DNA from: Bacillus xiapuensis
GTDB lineage: Bacteria; Bacillota; Bacilli; Bacillales; Domibacillaceae
Assembly: GCF_002797355.1 (NCBI RefSeq)
Contig: NZ_KZ454939.1
Location: 1,583,828 to 1,647,827 of the forward strand
Reading direction: 5' to 3'
DNA length: 64,000 nt
Made by a program: the position numbers and the translations under genes. How positions within the stretch are numbered: the stretch's first letter is position 1; every line of letters begins with the position of its first letter. The notes under the pieces were generated by a model, which saw only the letters and a program-made list of their open reading frames with translations, was not told where the DNA came from and did not search any database. Of this stretch, positions 44,055 to 52,923 are shown in pieces.

Positions 44055-45629
44055 CTATTCCTTCGGCTGTTCATCTTTTTCCCTTATGGCTGTTTGCTGA
44101 CGCAAAGTAAACTTCTGAATTTTCCCGCTGGCATTGCGGGGAAGCGTCTCGACAAATTTGTAGGCTCGAGGTCGTTTGTAATCAGCGAGGTGCGAGCTGG
44201 CTCTGCAAAATTCTTCAAGATCGGATTCTGTAAGTGCCGGATCCTTTTTAACTATGAAGGCCGTCACCTTCTCTCCCCATATTTCATCCGTTTCTCCGAT
44301 CACCGCTGCATCGAGGACACCCGGATGTTCGAACAGCACATTCTCCACTTCTCTAGGATAAATATTCTCTCCGCCGCTGATAATCATGTCATCAACGCGA
44401 TCACACACCCATAAATAGCCGTCTTTATCGAAATAACCGATATCCCCTGAATGGTACCATCCTTTATACATCGCCTTTTCAGTTGCTTTCTCGCGATGAA
44501 AATAGCCAGCCATCATACTCGGTCCGCGAACAATAATTTCACCTGTTTCGTTCGGAGCAGCCACGTCATCCGGTTCAGAAGGACCATCTTCTCTCGGCTT
44601 CACAATCCGGATTTCATGATTAATACAAGGGCGTCCGGCCGAACCCGCTTTTGTCAATTGCTCCTGTTCCTGCAGAAAAGAAATCGCTGGCCCCATTTCT
44701 GTCATCCCATAGGCTTGCACCAATTGGATACCGAGCTTTTCCTGGCATTCGCGCACCAAGGACGGCGCCATCGGAGCGGCACCATATAACCCGAGCTTTA
44801 GTGAAGTAACATCATAGAAGAGCAAATCCTCTTGAAGCAGCCTATTCCACATCGTCGGAGCAGCAAATAATGTTGTGATTCTCTCCTCTTGAATCAATGA
44901 CAGCACCTTTTGCGGCTGAAATTGATGGAGAATCACTTGGCTGGCTCCCACATGCACACGGGGCAAAAAAGCGCAGTGAAGCTCCGCACAATGAAACATC
45001 GGCGCAGTGACTAATCCGCGATCCCGCTCCGTTACGTTCGTCGCGTGAATCATAGCCAGCGACTGCTCCACCATATCACGGTGGCGATGGATCACACCTT
45101 TGGGACGCCCTGTTGTACCGCTCGTATACATGAGGGCGTATACATCGTTTTCATTCACGCTCGCGACCGGCTTATCGGCAGGCATCGTTTCCATCTTCTC
45201 TTTTAAACTGTGCGCAAACGCAGGCACTTCCAGATCAGTATACCAAAAGGAAACCTTGGGGAACCGCTGCTCAATAGCCTTTATTTGTGGACTTAACGCA
45301 CGTTCAAACAAGACAATTTTCGGCTGTGCCTCCTGTAAAATATACGCTATTTCTTCCGACATTAAACGATAATTAATCGGGGTAAATACAGCACCGATTT
45401 TGCAGCTGGCAAAATAAGCAATCGCCAGTTCCTCACAATTAAACAGATAGGCGGAGATGCGGTCACCTTTCTGCACGCCCTCCTGCAAGAAAGCGTGAGC
45501 CAGCTGATTAACCGCCTCATTCCATTCCTGATACGTGTAGCGGCGGCCGCTCTTCACATCGTACAATGCTTCTTTGTCGGGAAATTTTTGAACGGTTAAT
45601 TCTAATACATCACCAACCGTCAGATACAT
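44055..45629 (-). CDS. Fatty-acid/acyl-CoA ligase (AMP-forming)
   Basis: 524 residues of the ANL superfamily. ATP-binding motif YTSGTTGRPKGVIHRH, then QAYGMTEMGP, GEIIVRGPSMMAGYF, YHSGDIGYFDKDGYLWVCDR and the C-terminal catalytic lysine region LPRNASGKIQKF. It adenylates a carboxylic acid and transfers it to CoA; medium- or long-chain fatty acids are likely. Start has AAGGAGGAC. Single gene; no fad regulator nearby. Confidence 0.9.
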   Translation of the reverse strand: MYLTVGDVLELTVQKFPDKEALYDVKSGRRYTYQEWNEAVNQLAHAFLQEGVQKGDRISAYLFNCEELAIAYFASCKIGAVFTPINYRLMSEEIAYILQEAQPKIVLFERALSPQIKAIEQRFPKVSFWYTDLEVPAFAHSLKEKMETMPADKPVASVNENDVYALMYTSGTTGRPKGVIHRHRDMVEQSLAMIHATNVTERDRGLVTAPMFHCAELHCAFLPRVHVGASQVILHQFQPQKVLSLIQEERITTLFAAPTMWNRLLQEDLLFYDVTSLKLGLYGAAPMAPSLVRECQEKLGIQLVQAYGMTEMGPAISFLQEQEQLTKAGSAGRPCINHEIRIVKPREDGPSEPDDVAAPNETGEIIVRGPSMMAGYFHREKATEKAMYKGWYHSGDIGYFDKDGYLWVCDRVDDMIISGGENIYPREVENVLFEHPGVLDAAVIGETDEIWGEKVTAFIVKKDPALTESDLEEFCRASSHLADYKRPRAYKFVETLPRNASGKIQKFTLRQQTAIREKDEQPKE

Positions 45630-46180
45630 AGAACGTCCTCCTTTTCACTTATGAAATTCCAAACCAACGCTTGAAGCCCCGTTGATTGGCAAGACCGTCA
45701 CGTTCTCTTTCATTACAGCCATCCTTTCGACCGCCTGAGTTTTATACAGACGAATCGTCTAGGTCTTCTGCTGATTGAAAGCCTAATGATTCCCTCCGGC
45801 ATCTGTTCTTCCATACATAAATACGCTTTCTTTTTTGCGATCTTTCGCAATACTTTTCGATCAATTTTGCGCTATTTGTAAATCCGGCTGCGGATGAAGC
45901 TGCTTGCTCCCCATACTCCATGCAGGTCATCTGCCTATTGTCCATCTCGTTTCTCTTCCGGCCACCGTTATCAGCGATTAACTAAGCTGTCTGCTTCTTG
46001 CGATGATTTTCCTCATCCTATATTTGATTCATCAAAAGAAAAAAGCAAGGCAGAAGCCAGCTTCCATCACAATGCTTCCATCAAAAAACAATTTCACAAC
46101 GATCGAAATTAAGAGGATTTGATGTATATATATAGAAAAAATAGAATGAGGCAGAGGAAAATATAAAGGAGGTCAAAACT
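45630..46180. other. Intergenic region, nothing recognised
   Basis: 551 bp with only short frames lacking ribosome binding sites. Confidence 0.45.
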
Positions 46181-46588
46181 ATGACAAATCACTCTATTCC
46201 AGAAGATGAAGTTTCCAAAAGGATTGCAGAGATTGAACGATTAAGCCATTTGTGTGAAAAGAAGGTGTCTGCATCAGCTTCACCGGACAAGCAGATATTC
46301 TTCAAAGGCATGGCCATGGCTTTTACTTCCAGCGCCTTAAAATTCAAAGGCCAATTTGATGAAAAGGAAACGGATGAGAACCTTATTGAACAGTTTTACA
46401 ACGCTGCAAGCAAAACCGAACATCTTGACAACAGGCTGGAAGACGTCTGCAAATATGCTTGTTCCTTTTGCGGCAGAAGCAAGGAGGAAGCAGGCGAGCT
46501 TGCTTTGGGTCCGGCTGTATCCATATGTGAAAGCTGTCTGCAATTCGGCAAGAGCGTCATTGCAGCTCAAATGACGGCAAAGGAATAA
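46181..46588 (+). CDS. ClpX-type C4 zinc-finger protein
   Basis: 135 residues. The start has AAAGGAGGT. The N-terminal 90 residues are helical with no known domain. The end carries a ClpX N-terminal type zinc site: CSFCGRS (about 95-101) and CESCL (about 119-123), as in ClpX where it mediates dimerisation and substrate or adaptor binding. There is no ATPase part, so it is a free-standing zinc domain, perhaps an adaptor. Single gene. Confidence 0.75.
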   Translation: MTNHSIPEDEVSKRIAEIERLSHLCEKKVSASASPDKQIFFKGMAMAFTSSALKFKGQFDEKETDENLIEQFYNAASKTEHLDNRLEDVCKYACSFCGRSKEEAGELALGPAVSICESCLQFGKSVIAAQMTAKE

Positions 46589-47114
46589 ATGGACTCTTCA
46601 AACAAAGGCGGCTTGCTATCATCCCCCCGCTGAAGCTTTTGCTTCCCCACTCCATTTCGGCAGCGAAAGTCTTGCGGCAGCCTCCATCCAGAAACAATGA
46701 AACTAGTTACTAATCTAGTATATCTCCCCGGGAGCGCCGCTATTTTGCAGCGCTCTCTTTTCACCGCTCAAAAAGGGTTTTCTTACGGGAATCCTCTCTT
46801 ATTGAACATCCTTTCCTAACCATTAATCAGCTTAAATGAACGATTTCTTCAGCCCCTCCGTGCGAGAATATTCCTCCGCCGCTTTCTCTTGCATGCCTTA
46901 TTGTGATCATTTTCTATCAACTGGCATGTTTGAAGCTCATCATCTGTTAACCATTGGAATGAATCACTCCTCGCATTGAAATTGGAATTTTACAGAAAAA
47001 TTTCCATAATATATTGATTTTTCTAAAAAATCAGATTATAATTTAGTTACCGGTGATTCAGGTTAACCTGCCAGTTTAATAGCCTTTGCTTTTCAAAATT
47101 TAATAGGAGTGTGA
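46589..47114. other. Region upstream of the neutral protease gene
   Basis: No gene seen. GAGCGC (46733-46738) can pair with GCGCTC (46750-46755), followed by TCTTTT, as a terminator for the zinc-finger gene. The protease promoter should lie near 47000-47090. Confidence 0.45.
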
Positions 47115-48743
47115 ATGGACATGCCAAAAAAACTAGCTACTGCTGTACTAGGAACTGCTCTCTTATTCAGCTCAAGCTTTGCTGCCGATGCTCTGGGTGC
47201 CTCAAATCCTTTCAGTCAAATGCAGTTAACACAAAAACAGCTTGATAAGCAAAAAAACATTCCTTCTTTTTTATCGGGCAAGCTGTCTGAGACTAAGGTG
47301 AAGAATGAAAACGATGCGCTTACATTTCTTGAAAACAAACGGGCTATTTTTAAGGTTAATCCCCATGCAGAGCTGTCGTTCATTAAGAAAGAAACCGACG
47401 AGCTGGGAATGACTCACTATGAATTTATCCAAACGATCAACGGCGTGGCTGTCGATGGTTCTAACTTTGCTATTCATACGAATAAAGAAGGCTACATTGT
47501 CGCCACAAACGGAACTTTGCACCCGAAAGCAAGGACAAGCGTCAAGGATACAAAGGCCGCTATTCCCGAAACGAAAGCCATTGATTTAGCTTGGAAGCAT
47601 ATTAAAGTTTCGAAAGCAGACACAATCGTTCACCTCGATCAATCTTTATTAGCCGCGCCGAAAAGCGAGGTAAGTGACACGAATGAAAAAAGTGATTTAG
47701 TAATCTATGAAAAGGACGGACAATACCATTTAACCTATAAAATACAGCTGCAATTTATTCAGCCATATGGAGCCAACTGGCAAATTTACGTAGATGCGAA
47801 GGATGGTCAAATTGTTGATTCCTATAACGCGGCTACCAATGCCGCCTCAACTGGCACAGGCATCGGAGTGCTTGGCGACAAAAAAACTTTAAACACTTAC
47901 TTTTCCAATAACACTTATACCCTGTACGATACAACCAAGCCGATGAACGGTGTAATTGAAACGCGCACAGCAGCTAATCAATCCAGACTTCCGGGCGGCT
48001 ATTCAGCAGACAGCGACAATTCATGGGTGGATAAATCACAAGGTGCTGATACAGATGCTCATTTCTATGCCGGCAAAGTATATGATTATTACAAGAATGT
48101 TCATAACCGCAACAGCTGGGATGGAAATGGAGCTACCATCCGTTCAACTGTCCATTATGGAAAAGGGTATAACAATGCTTTTTGGAATGGGTCACAAATG
48201 GTTTACGGAGATGGTGACGGTCGAATCTTCGCGCCATTATCGGGCAGCCTAGATGTCGTTGCCCATGAAATTACCCATGCAGTCACGGACACAACGGCTG
48301 ATTTAGAATACCGCAATCAGTCAGGTGCTTTAAATGAATCGTTCTCTGATGTATTCGGCTATTTCCTTGATCCTGACTATTTAATAGGAGAGGATGTATA
48401 CACTCCTGGAAAGCCGGGTGATGCTCTGCGAAGCATGTCCAATCCAGAAGCATACGGACAGCCGAGCCACTTTAAAGACTATGTCTATACAACTGGGGAT
48501 AACGGCGGGGTCCACACAAACAGCGGGATTCCAAATAAAGCAGCTTATTATACAATCGAAGGGATCGGGAAAGATAAAGCCGAAAAAATCTATTATCGCG
48601 CGCTTTCCACTTATTTAACGCCAACAAGCAGCTTCAGCAATGCTCGCGCCGCCCTTCTTCAATCAGCAGCAGACATTTTCGGTGCCAATGGAGCAGAATA
48701 TCAAGCCGTTCAAAACGCTTGGGATCAAGTAGGCGTCAGCTAA
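47115..48743 (+). CDS. nprE: Thermolysin-type neutral protease (bacillolysin, M4)
   Basis: A secreted prepro-metalloprotease of 542 residues. Signal peptide at 1-27, FTP and PepSY-type propeptide up to about residue 240, then the mature enzyme starting near AASTGTGIGVLGDKK. Zinc site HEITH at 384-388 with the downstream glutamate in GALNESFSDVFG, and the catalytic histidine in GGVHTNSGIPNKAAY. The start has AGGAGTG. Length and layout match NprE. Expression is normally tied to the transition to stationary phase. Confidence 0.95.
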   Translation: MDMPKKLATAVLGTALLFSSSFAADALGASNPFSQMQLTQKQLDKQKNIPSFLSGKLSETKVKNENDALTFLENKRAIFKVNPHAELSFIKKETDELGMTHYEFIQTINGVAVDGSNFAIHTNKEGYIVATNGTLHPKARTSVKDTKAAIPETKAIDLAWKHIKVSKADTIVHLDQSLLAAPKSEVSDTNEKSDLVIYEKDGQYHLTYKIQLQFIQPYGANWQIYVDAKDGQIVDSYNAATNAASTGTGIGVLGDKKTLNTYFSNNTYTLYDTTKPMNGVIETRTAANQSRLPGGYSADSDNSWVDKSQGADTDAHFYAGKVYDYYKNVHNRNSWDGNGATIRSTVHYGKGYNNAFWNGSQMVYGDGDGRIFAPLSGSLDVVAHEITHAVTDTTADLEYRNQSGALNESFSDVFGYFLDPDYLIGEDVYTPGKPGDALRSMSNPEAYGQPSHFKDYVYTTGDNGGVHTNSGIPNKAAYYTIEGIGKDKAEKIYYRALSTYLTPTSSFSNARAALLQSAADIFGANGAEYQAVQNAWDQVGVS

Positions 48744-48768
48744 AAAGAAACGTGCCATTCAAGTAATT

Positions 48769-48822
48769 GTACCCTATAGAGCAGACATGGTCATAAACCT
48801 GCCCTATAGGGTGCTTTTTATA
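48769..48822 (+). terminator. Terminator of nprE
   Basis: TACCCTATAGAGCAG pairs with CTGCCCTATAGGGTGC, followed by TTTTTATAT. Confidence 0.85.
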
Positions 48823-49509
48823 TAATGGTTCTGTTATATGAATTAAAAACGCTGGAACTCTATTTACTTAAATCAAATATATCAAGCGAGTTCATTGAAA
48901 AATTAATTTTCATTCATATTAACTTATTTTCTGCAGTTTAACTAAGCAAATACAAACAGAGCTATGTGAATCGTCGAAGAATCTACTTTCTGAGTAAATT
49001 GTATTTTTTATTTAGGATGGCAGTAGAAACCCATAAAAATTGGATATCTTCTATTTTTATTCAATTTATCAACAATAAAAATTTAATAGATCCTATATAA
49101 TAAGCACCAGGGATAACTCATCAAGGCAAAGCAGCTGTCTTGATCATGTCTAAAAAAACCCATTCCATTTCATCATCACTATCTATCGCCGATATACTAT
49201 CTTAGCATTCCTTCCCTACCTCTGGCTTTCATCATAAAGCTTAAGTCTTAAGCCCATCCCCCCGCAGTTCTCTATGAAGTTTAGAAATGCACGCTTGGCT
49301 TATGAAGTCTTCTTCCTTCCTGCTTTTTTGAGCATGCTGGCTAAGTTTTTCTTCTCTTTTTTTGAACTGCTCGTATGCTCCCATCGTCTGTATCAATATA
49401 TGCTTGTTTATGTAACATTCCTAGAAGTTTTGTCGAAGTTCTTCCATTTAACAGATAATGTCGGCATAATACTAATTATTGTGAAATTTATTATGGGGGA
49501 TTTGAGAGA
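48823..49509. other. Long AT-rich intergenic region
   Basis: Nearly 700 bp. One hydrophobic frame (49274-49513) has no ribosome binding site and is not supported. Confidence 0.45.
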
Positions 49510-49728
49510 ATGATGGGGAAAATGGAATCTTACAATGAACTAACGGATGAAATTGTTTTCAAACGGAATCAAATGATCGAAACAGGATTGCTGAAAGGAC
49601 TGAGTCATCAGGAGACCGTCAAACAAAGCCAGGAATTGGACGAGCTGATCAACCGGTATCAGAGCCTTTTCAAATCAAAAGATCAGCCTTGCATCGTAGA
49701 ATTTTTCGCTTATGCTCCCAGATCATAA
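49510..49728 (+). CDS. Spo0E-family aspartyl-phosphate phosphatase
   Basis: 72 residues with the family signature SQELDELINRYQ and a preceding helix (LTDEIVFKRNQMIETG). A start at 49522 (MESYNEL) is an alternative. It is the second Spo0E-like protein in the window. It acts on Spo0A-P in the cytoplasm to counter sporulation. Confidence 0.85.
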   Translation: MMGKMESYNELTDEIVFKRNQMIETGLLKGLSHQETVKQSQELDELINRYQSLFKSKDQPCIVEFFAYAPRS

Positions 49729-49812
49729 GGGGGAAACAGAATTTTATGAAAAAAATAAAATAATATGAGATAATAGAAGGGATGAAAAAAATGTGAACTA
49801 GGAAGTGACGAT

Positions 49813-50019
49813 ATGTCTTTTTATAATAATAGGCGCAAGGAACCTCTGCCAAGTGAAAATGTGGATACATGGGAGTGTCCTGAGGAAGACTGTAACGGCT
49901 GGATGAGAAAAGACTTCGCTGCCGAAACTCCTCCGCCATGCCCGTTTTGCGGAGCACAGATGATATCAGGCACTCGTTATATCCCGCCATTAAAAAATAC
50001 CAGTTTACATAAGGATTAG
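49813..50019 (+). CDS. ydjO: YdjO-like cold-inducible zinc-ribbon protein
   Basis: 68 residues, AGGAAGTG ahead of ATG. The pattern MSFYNNRRKEPLP, WECPEEDCNGWMRKDFA, CPFCGAQM corresponds to the YdjO family: one CxxxxC and one CxxC pair that probably bind zinc. YdjO is described as cold-inducible in Bacillus subtilis; its function is unknown. Confidence 0.85.
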   Translation: MSFYNNRRKEPLPSENVDTWECPEEDCNGWMRKDFAAETPPPCPFCGAQMISGTRYIPPLKNTSLHKD

Positions 50020-50345
50020 AAAAGGAGCGGCCGCCGCTGCCTTTTCTAAGCTTTTCTTTTGCCACGGGCATCTTCATGATAAACAAACAGTATGCAGTCA
50101 GACCATTCTCCGAAATATTGGATCTTTACATGAATAAATCCTTTCTTTCTGATTTCGGAGAACAGCTATTTTTGGTGCTCTTTTTAACTCGTTTTCATCG
50201 CTTTATCCTTCATCAATGACTAAGCGGTTCATCTTCAATTGTATTTATATTCAAGTCCTCATGGGTCACCAGCAAACAGCCTTGCTTTAGGATGTGCGCT
50301 CAATGTTCTGCTTGTTTCTTATTCTGCAAATGGCTCTTCCCGTAC

Positions 50346-50500
50346 TTGAGACTCCCACGTCTAAAGACGCAAGCGCTAAACCTTACGGTTAAACGGGTGG
50401 GATTCTTGAATGACTAAGCGTTCGCAGTCCATTTCTGTTTTGAACAGCCTTCAAGATGAGGGCATCTCATTGCCCCTCATAGGGCAGAACCTATAGTTCC
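50346..50500 (-). ncRNA. Probable TnpB guide (omega) RNA region at right end
   Basis: In characterised elements the guide RNA scaffold spans the 3' end of tnpB and the right end, and the guide is the flanking sequence. Here the right-end fold ends with TTTAGACGTGGGAGTCTCAA on the minus strand, and the guide would be the sequence just below 50346. This is by analogy; no transcript evidence is available. Confidence 0.45.
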
Positions 50501-51577
50501 CTATGCTGATTGACTATTACCATCAATCACAGGTGCACATCGAATATTCATAGCACCTACTAGATCACGATGTTTCTCGAATCCGCATTTACACTTGTAT
50601 TTGCGGTCTTGTGCTTTGTTCTTTTCAGAACAGTTAGGACATGTTTGACTCGTATAAACAGGATTCACATATTCAACCTTAATGCCTTCTAACTTGGCCT
50701 TGTACTCAATAAATTGAGATAGACGATAAAAGGACCATGTATGCAAATTCTTTTCGTTTTTACGACTTGTTCTTGTCGTCTGTCTGATATTCGCTAATTG
50801 TTCTATACGAATGACAGAGATTTCATTTTCTTTAGCAAAATTAACAATCGCACGACTTACTTTATGGTCTTGATCTTTCATCCAACGCTGTTCCTTGTTT
50901 TTTGAACTGCGGATAGCATTTAATTTTTTCTTTTTGCCTAATGCTTTACGAACAGAACGAAACTTTCTCTTTTTATATTTATTCTGTCTGCCGTTACCAA
51001 AGAAACGCACTTTTCCGTCATCAGTTACTGCAACAGCCGGAACTTTTAAACCTAAGTCAACTCCCATAACCTTGAATCCCGTTTTTTGAGGAGTAGGCGT
51101 AGTGACAGAAATTTGTGCGATCCATTTATTTGACTTTTTCGTGATACGCAATGTGCCTAACTTATGTTTCAGCAAATTGAAATTTCGATTTTCCTTATCA
51201 ATTAATAAAGCCCGAATAGGCGTTTTCTTGGCTTTACCGTCAATCATGATCGGCAGTGAAATATGAGTGAAGTCCAAAGAGTAGTTTTGGTTGTTCCAGA
51301 TACACGTAGGTTTCTTTAAGACTGGAATGGTTTCAAGTTTTGTTTTCTTTGCCTTCTTGAAAACACTTTTCGCATCTTTAATTGCTTGGTTTTTCACCGC
51401 ACTGGGCAAAGAAGCACCAATGTTTTTACTTGTTTTCTTAGTGCTTTTCTTTTCTTTTACCATTTCAGACACAAGATCGTTGATTGTTGAAATGTATGTT
51501 TTACTCATTTCGGTCAAAGTCAAATCCTGTTCTTTAGTAGGTAGCAATTTGATTTTTACAGTGATTGTTTGTGACAT
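50501..51577 (-). CDS. tnpB: TnpB RNA-guided nuclease
   Basis: 358 residues from the start at 51577 (MSQTITVKIKLLP), which has AAGGGGGTG ahead. The three RuvC acidic residues are present: Asp in VMGVDLGLKVPA, Glu in ISVIRIEQLANIR and Asp in HRDLVGAMNI. The zinc finger CPNC...CKCG lies between the last two. A Lys/Arg-rich region (KYKKRKFRSVRKALGKKKK) is typical. In the family TnpB cuts DNA guided by the omega RNA made from the right end and helps retain the element. It begins four bases after the tnpA stop. Confidence 0.92.
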   Translation of the reverse strand: MSQTITVKIKLLPTKEQDLTLTEMSKTYISTINDLVSEMVKEKKSTKKTSKNIGASLPSAVKNQAIKDAKSVFKKAKKTKLETIPVLKKPTCIWNNQNYSLDFTHISLPIMIDGKAKKTPIRALLIDKENRNFNLLKHKLGTLRITKKSNKWIAQISVTTPTPQKTGFKVMGVDLGLKVPAVAVTDDGKVRFFGNGRQNKYKKRKFRSVRKALGKKKKLNAIRSSKNKEQRWMKDQDHKVSRAIVNFAKENEISVIRIEQLANIRQTTRTSRKNEKNLHTWSFYRLSQFIEYKAKLEGIKVEYVNPVYTSQTCPNCSEKNKAQDRKYKCKCGFEKHRDLVGAMNIRCAPVIDGNSQSA

Positions 51578-51581
51578 GATT

Positions 51582-51980
51582 TCACCCCCTTGTTTTTTGT
51601 TGTTCAACATATCGCTTTATAGTTTGACTTGATACGTTTCCAGCAGTAGAAACAAAATAAGAACGTGTCCACAAACTTGGCAGGTGTCGCAGGTGCGGAA
51701 ATTCTTCTCGCAACTGTTTAGATGTCACTCCTTTGATTTTTGCCATGATGTTTGCAGGACTTAGTGTAGGTAGTACATTGAGAAACATGTGTGCATGGTC
51801 TTTGTCACATTCTAAAGCAATCACTTGTATTTTTAGTGGTTCGCATATTTCGTGCACCATTTCTTTGAATCTCTTTTCTACCTTGTTGTCAAGAAATATT
51901 TTTCTTCTGTATCGAGGACAAAACACCAAATGATAGTTAATGAATGATACGGTTGTAGTAGTTCTTCTATAATCTTCCAT
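51582..51980 (-). CDS. tnpA: IS200-type Y1 transposase TnpA
   Basis: 132 residues from MEDYRRTTTT, the usual size. The HUH motif is HAH in DKDHAHMFLNVLP and the catalytic tyrosine is in SSQTIKRYVEQQK. FINYHLVFCPRYRRKIF is the conserved first strand. It excises and inserts the element as single-stranded DNA. The frame is open to 52052, but the extension lies in the left end. Both catalytic motifs are intact. Confidence 0.92.
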   Translation of the reverse strand: MEDYRRTTTTVSFINYHLVFCPRYRRKIFLDNKVEKRFKEMVHEICEPLKIQVIALECDKDHAHMFLNVLPTLSPANIMAKIKGVTSKQLREEFPHLRHLPSLWTRSYFVSTAGNVSSQTIKRYVEQQKTRG

Positions 51981-52110
51981 ACTTATATTTTTATCAGTTT
52001 TCACTATAAACGACAACAAATATATATAAATAAATATAGTGGAGTTTTCCAATACTTGAAGTACCGCAAAACCTTACGGTTAAATGCGGTACTCCGTATT
52101 TGACCTCACT

Positions 52111-52150
52111 ATCATCCCACGTCTAAAGACGGTCTGCGACCTGTGTGGGC
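52111..52150 (-). repeat. Right-end-like hairpin abutting the IS605 left end
   Basis: CCCAC (52116-52120) and GTGGG (52145-52149) enclose CGTCT-AA-AGACG (52120-52131) and GGTC-TGC-GACC. The block CCCACGTCTAAAGACG is identical to the real right end at 50354-50369. It may be a leftover right end of another, lost family member. Confidence 0.65.
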
Positions 52151-52289
52151 TTTCTTGTTCGGAAAATCTGTAAAACAAGGTCTTTCCTTCTCAGCATGAC
52201 TTGCAGCTCTTCTCTTTCTGAATGATTTTTCTTCAGGTTCGCCCATTATTTTTCTATTATGGATGCCTGCTTCACCAAGCCGGCTTACT

Positions 52290-52514
52290 TTAAGACGATT
52301 TCAGTTTAACAAAAGTAGAAAGGTATTCAACCGGACATATACCAAGCCGAGGATGACCTTCATAATAATAAATGGCATAGTCCTTCCAAGCATGGGTTTG
52401 AATATGCACTCTGTCCTGCTCGTTTTCCATGCTGACAAATTCACATTCTCTCTTCAGCAATTCCAGTAATTGAACACTTGTCTTTACTTGCTCTAAGCAA
52501 CGGATCAAGTTCAA
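52290..52514 (-). CDS. Hypothetical protein (74 aa)
   Basis: TTG start at 52514 with GGGAGGG eight bases ahead; the frame is open further up without support. The product (LIRCLEQVKTSVQLLELLKRECEF...; WKDYAIYYYEGHPRLGICPVEYLS) is a helix followed by beta-rich, aromatic segments. No family is recognised. Confidence 0.5.
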   Translation of the reverse strand: MNLIRCLEQVKTSVQLLELLKRECEFVSMENEQDRVHIQTHAWKDYAIYYYEGHPRLGICPVEYLSTFVKLKSS

Positions 52515-52785
52515 TTTCTTTCCCTCCCACTTTTTCTTACGTAACACATTCTATATACCACAAGGCAATTCCTGTGATAAAATGTACCCTTTTTATTCTT
52601 TTTGAACATCGCCGCGAACCCGGCTGCGCGCAGCTTTGCTTTCTGTTACCCTGCTGCACTCTAGTTTACGATAACGAAACAAAAACATATTATAAAATTA
52701 ATAAAAAAACTATTTTCAAATGAATTAAAATTATGTATGATATTATCAGATTTTCACGTAAACGATGGTGAATTAGGGAAGGCAA

Positions 52786-52923
52786 ATGGTGCGCCACCAG
52801 CTTCTGCGCTGGTTCTAGTGGGTTCGATTCCCACCCCGAAATTTTTTATGAAAGCTATGAAAAATTTCGAGGGTGGAATTCGGGCGCTACAGGACCGAAC
52901 TGCCCTCACATGGAGGGATTTAT
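52786..52923 (+). promoter_or_regulatory. Structured leader with SD-sequestering switch
   Basis: Five hairpins are possible ahead of the acetyltransferase gene. Two sets exclude each other. Set A: GTGGG-TTCGATT-CCCAC (52818-52834) plus pairing of GAGGG (52869-52873) with CCCTC (52903-52907), with TTCGG/CCGAA between, leaving the ribosome binding site free. Set B: CCACCC (52831-52836) with GGGTGG (52871-52876), extending a 13-bp stem, and CCCTC with GAGGG of the ribosome binding site (52913-52917). This is the logic of a translational riboswitch. No known class was recognised. Confidence 0.5.

Larger units (their letters stand above)
50346..52099 (-). mobile_element. IS200/IS605-family element with tnpA and tnpB
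   Basis: A complete element on the minus strand: tnpA, tnpB, and hairpin-bearing ends. The left end has AGTACCGCA/TGCGGTACT (52060-52068 with 52085-52093) around AACC-TTAC-GGTT. The right end has TCCCAC/GTGGGA (50353-50358 with 50397-50402) around the same AACC-TTAC-GGTT and a CGTCT-AA-AGACG hairpin. These elements have no inverted repeats or target duplication; exact boundaries are estimated from TTGA at 50346-50349 and 52100-52103. Both genes look intact, so the element may be active. Confidence 0.8.

Noticed and set aside
45742-45945. 67-codon minus-strand frame upstream of the acyl-CoA ligase
   Set aside because: No ribosome binding site, no family resemblance.
49274-49513. 79-codon hydrophobic frame
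   Set aside because: No ribosome binding site; the hydrophobicity follows from T-rich DNA; it runs into the start of the Spo0E-like gene.
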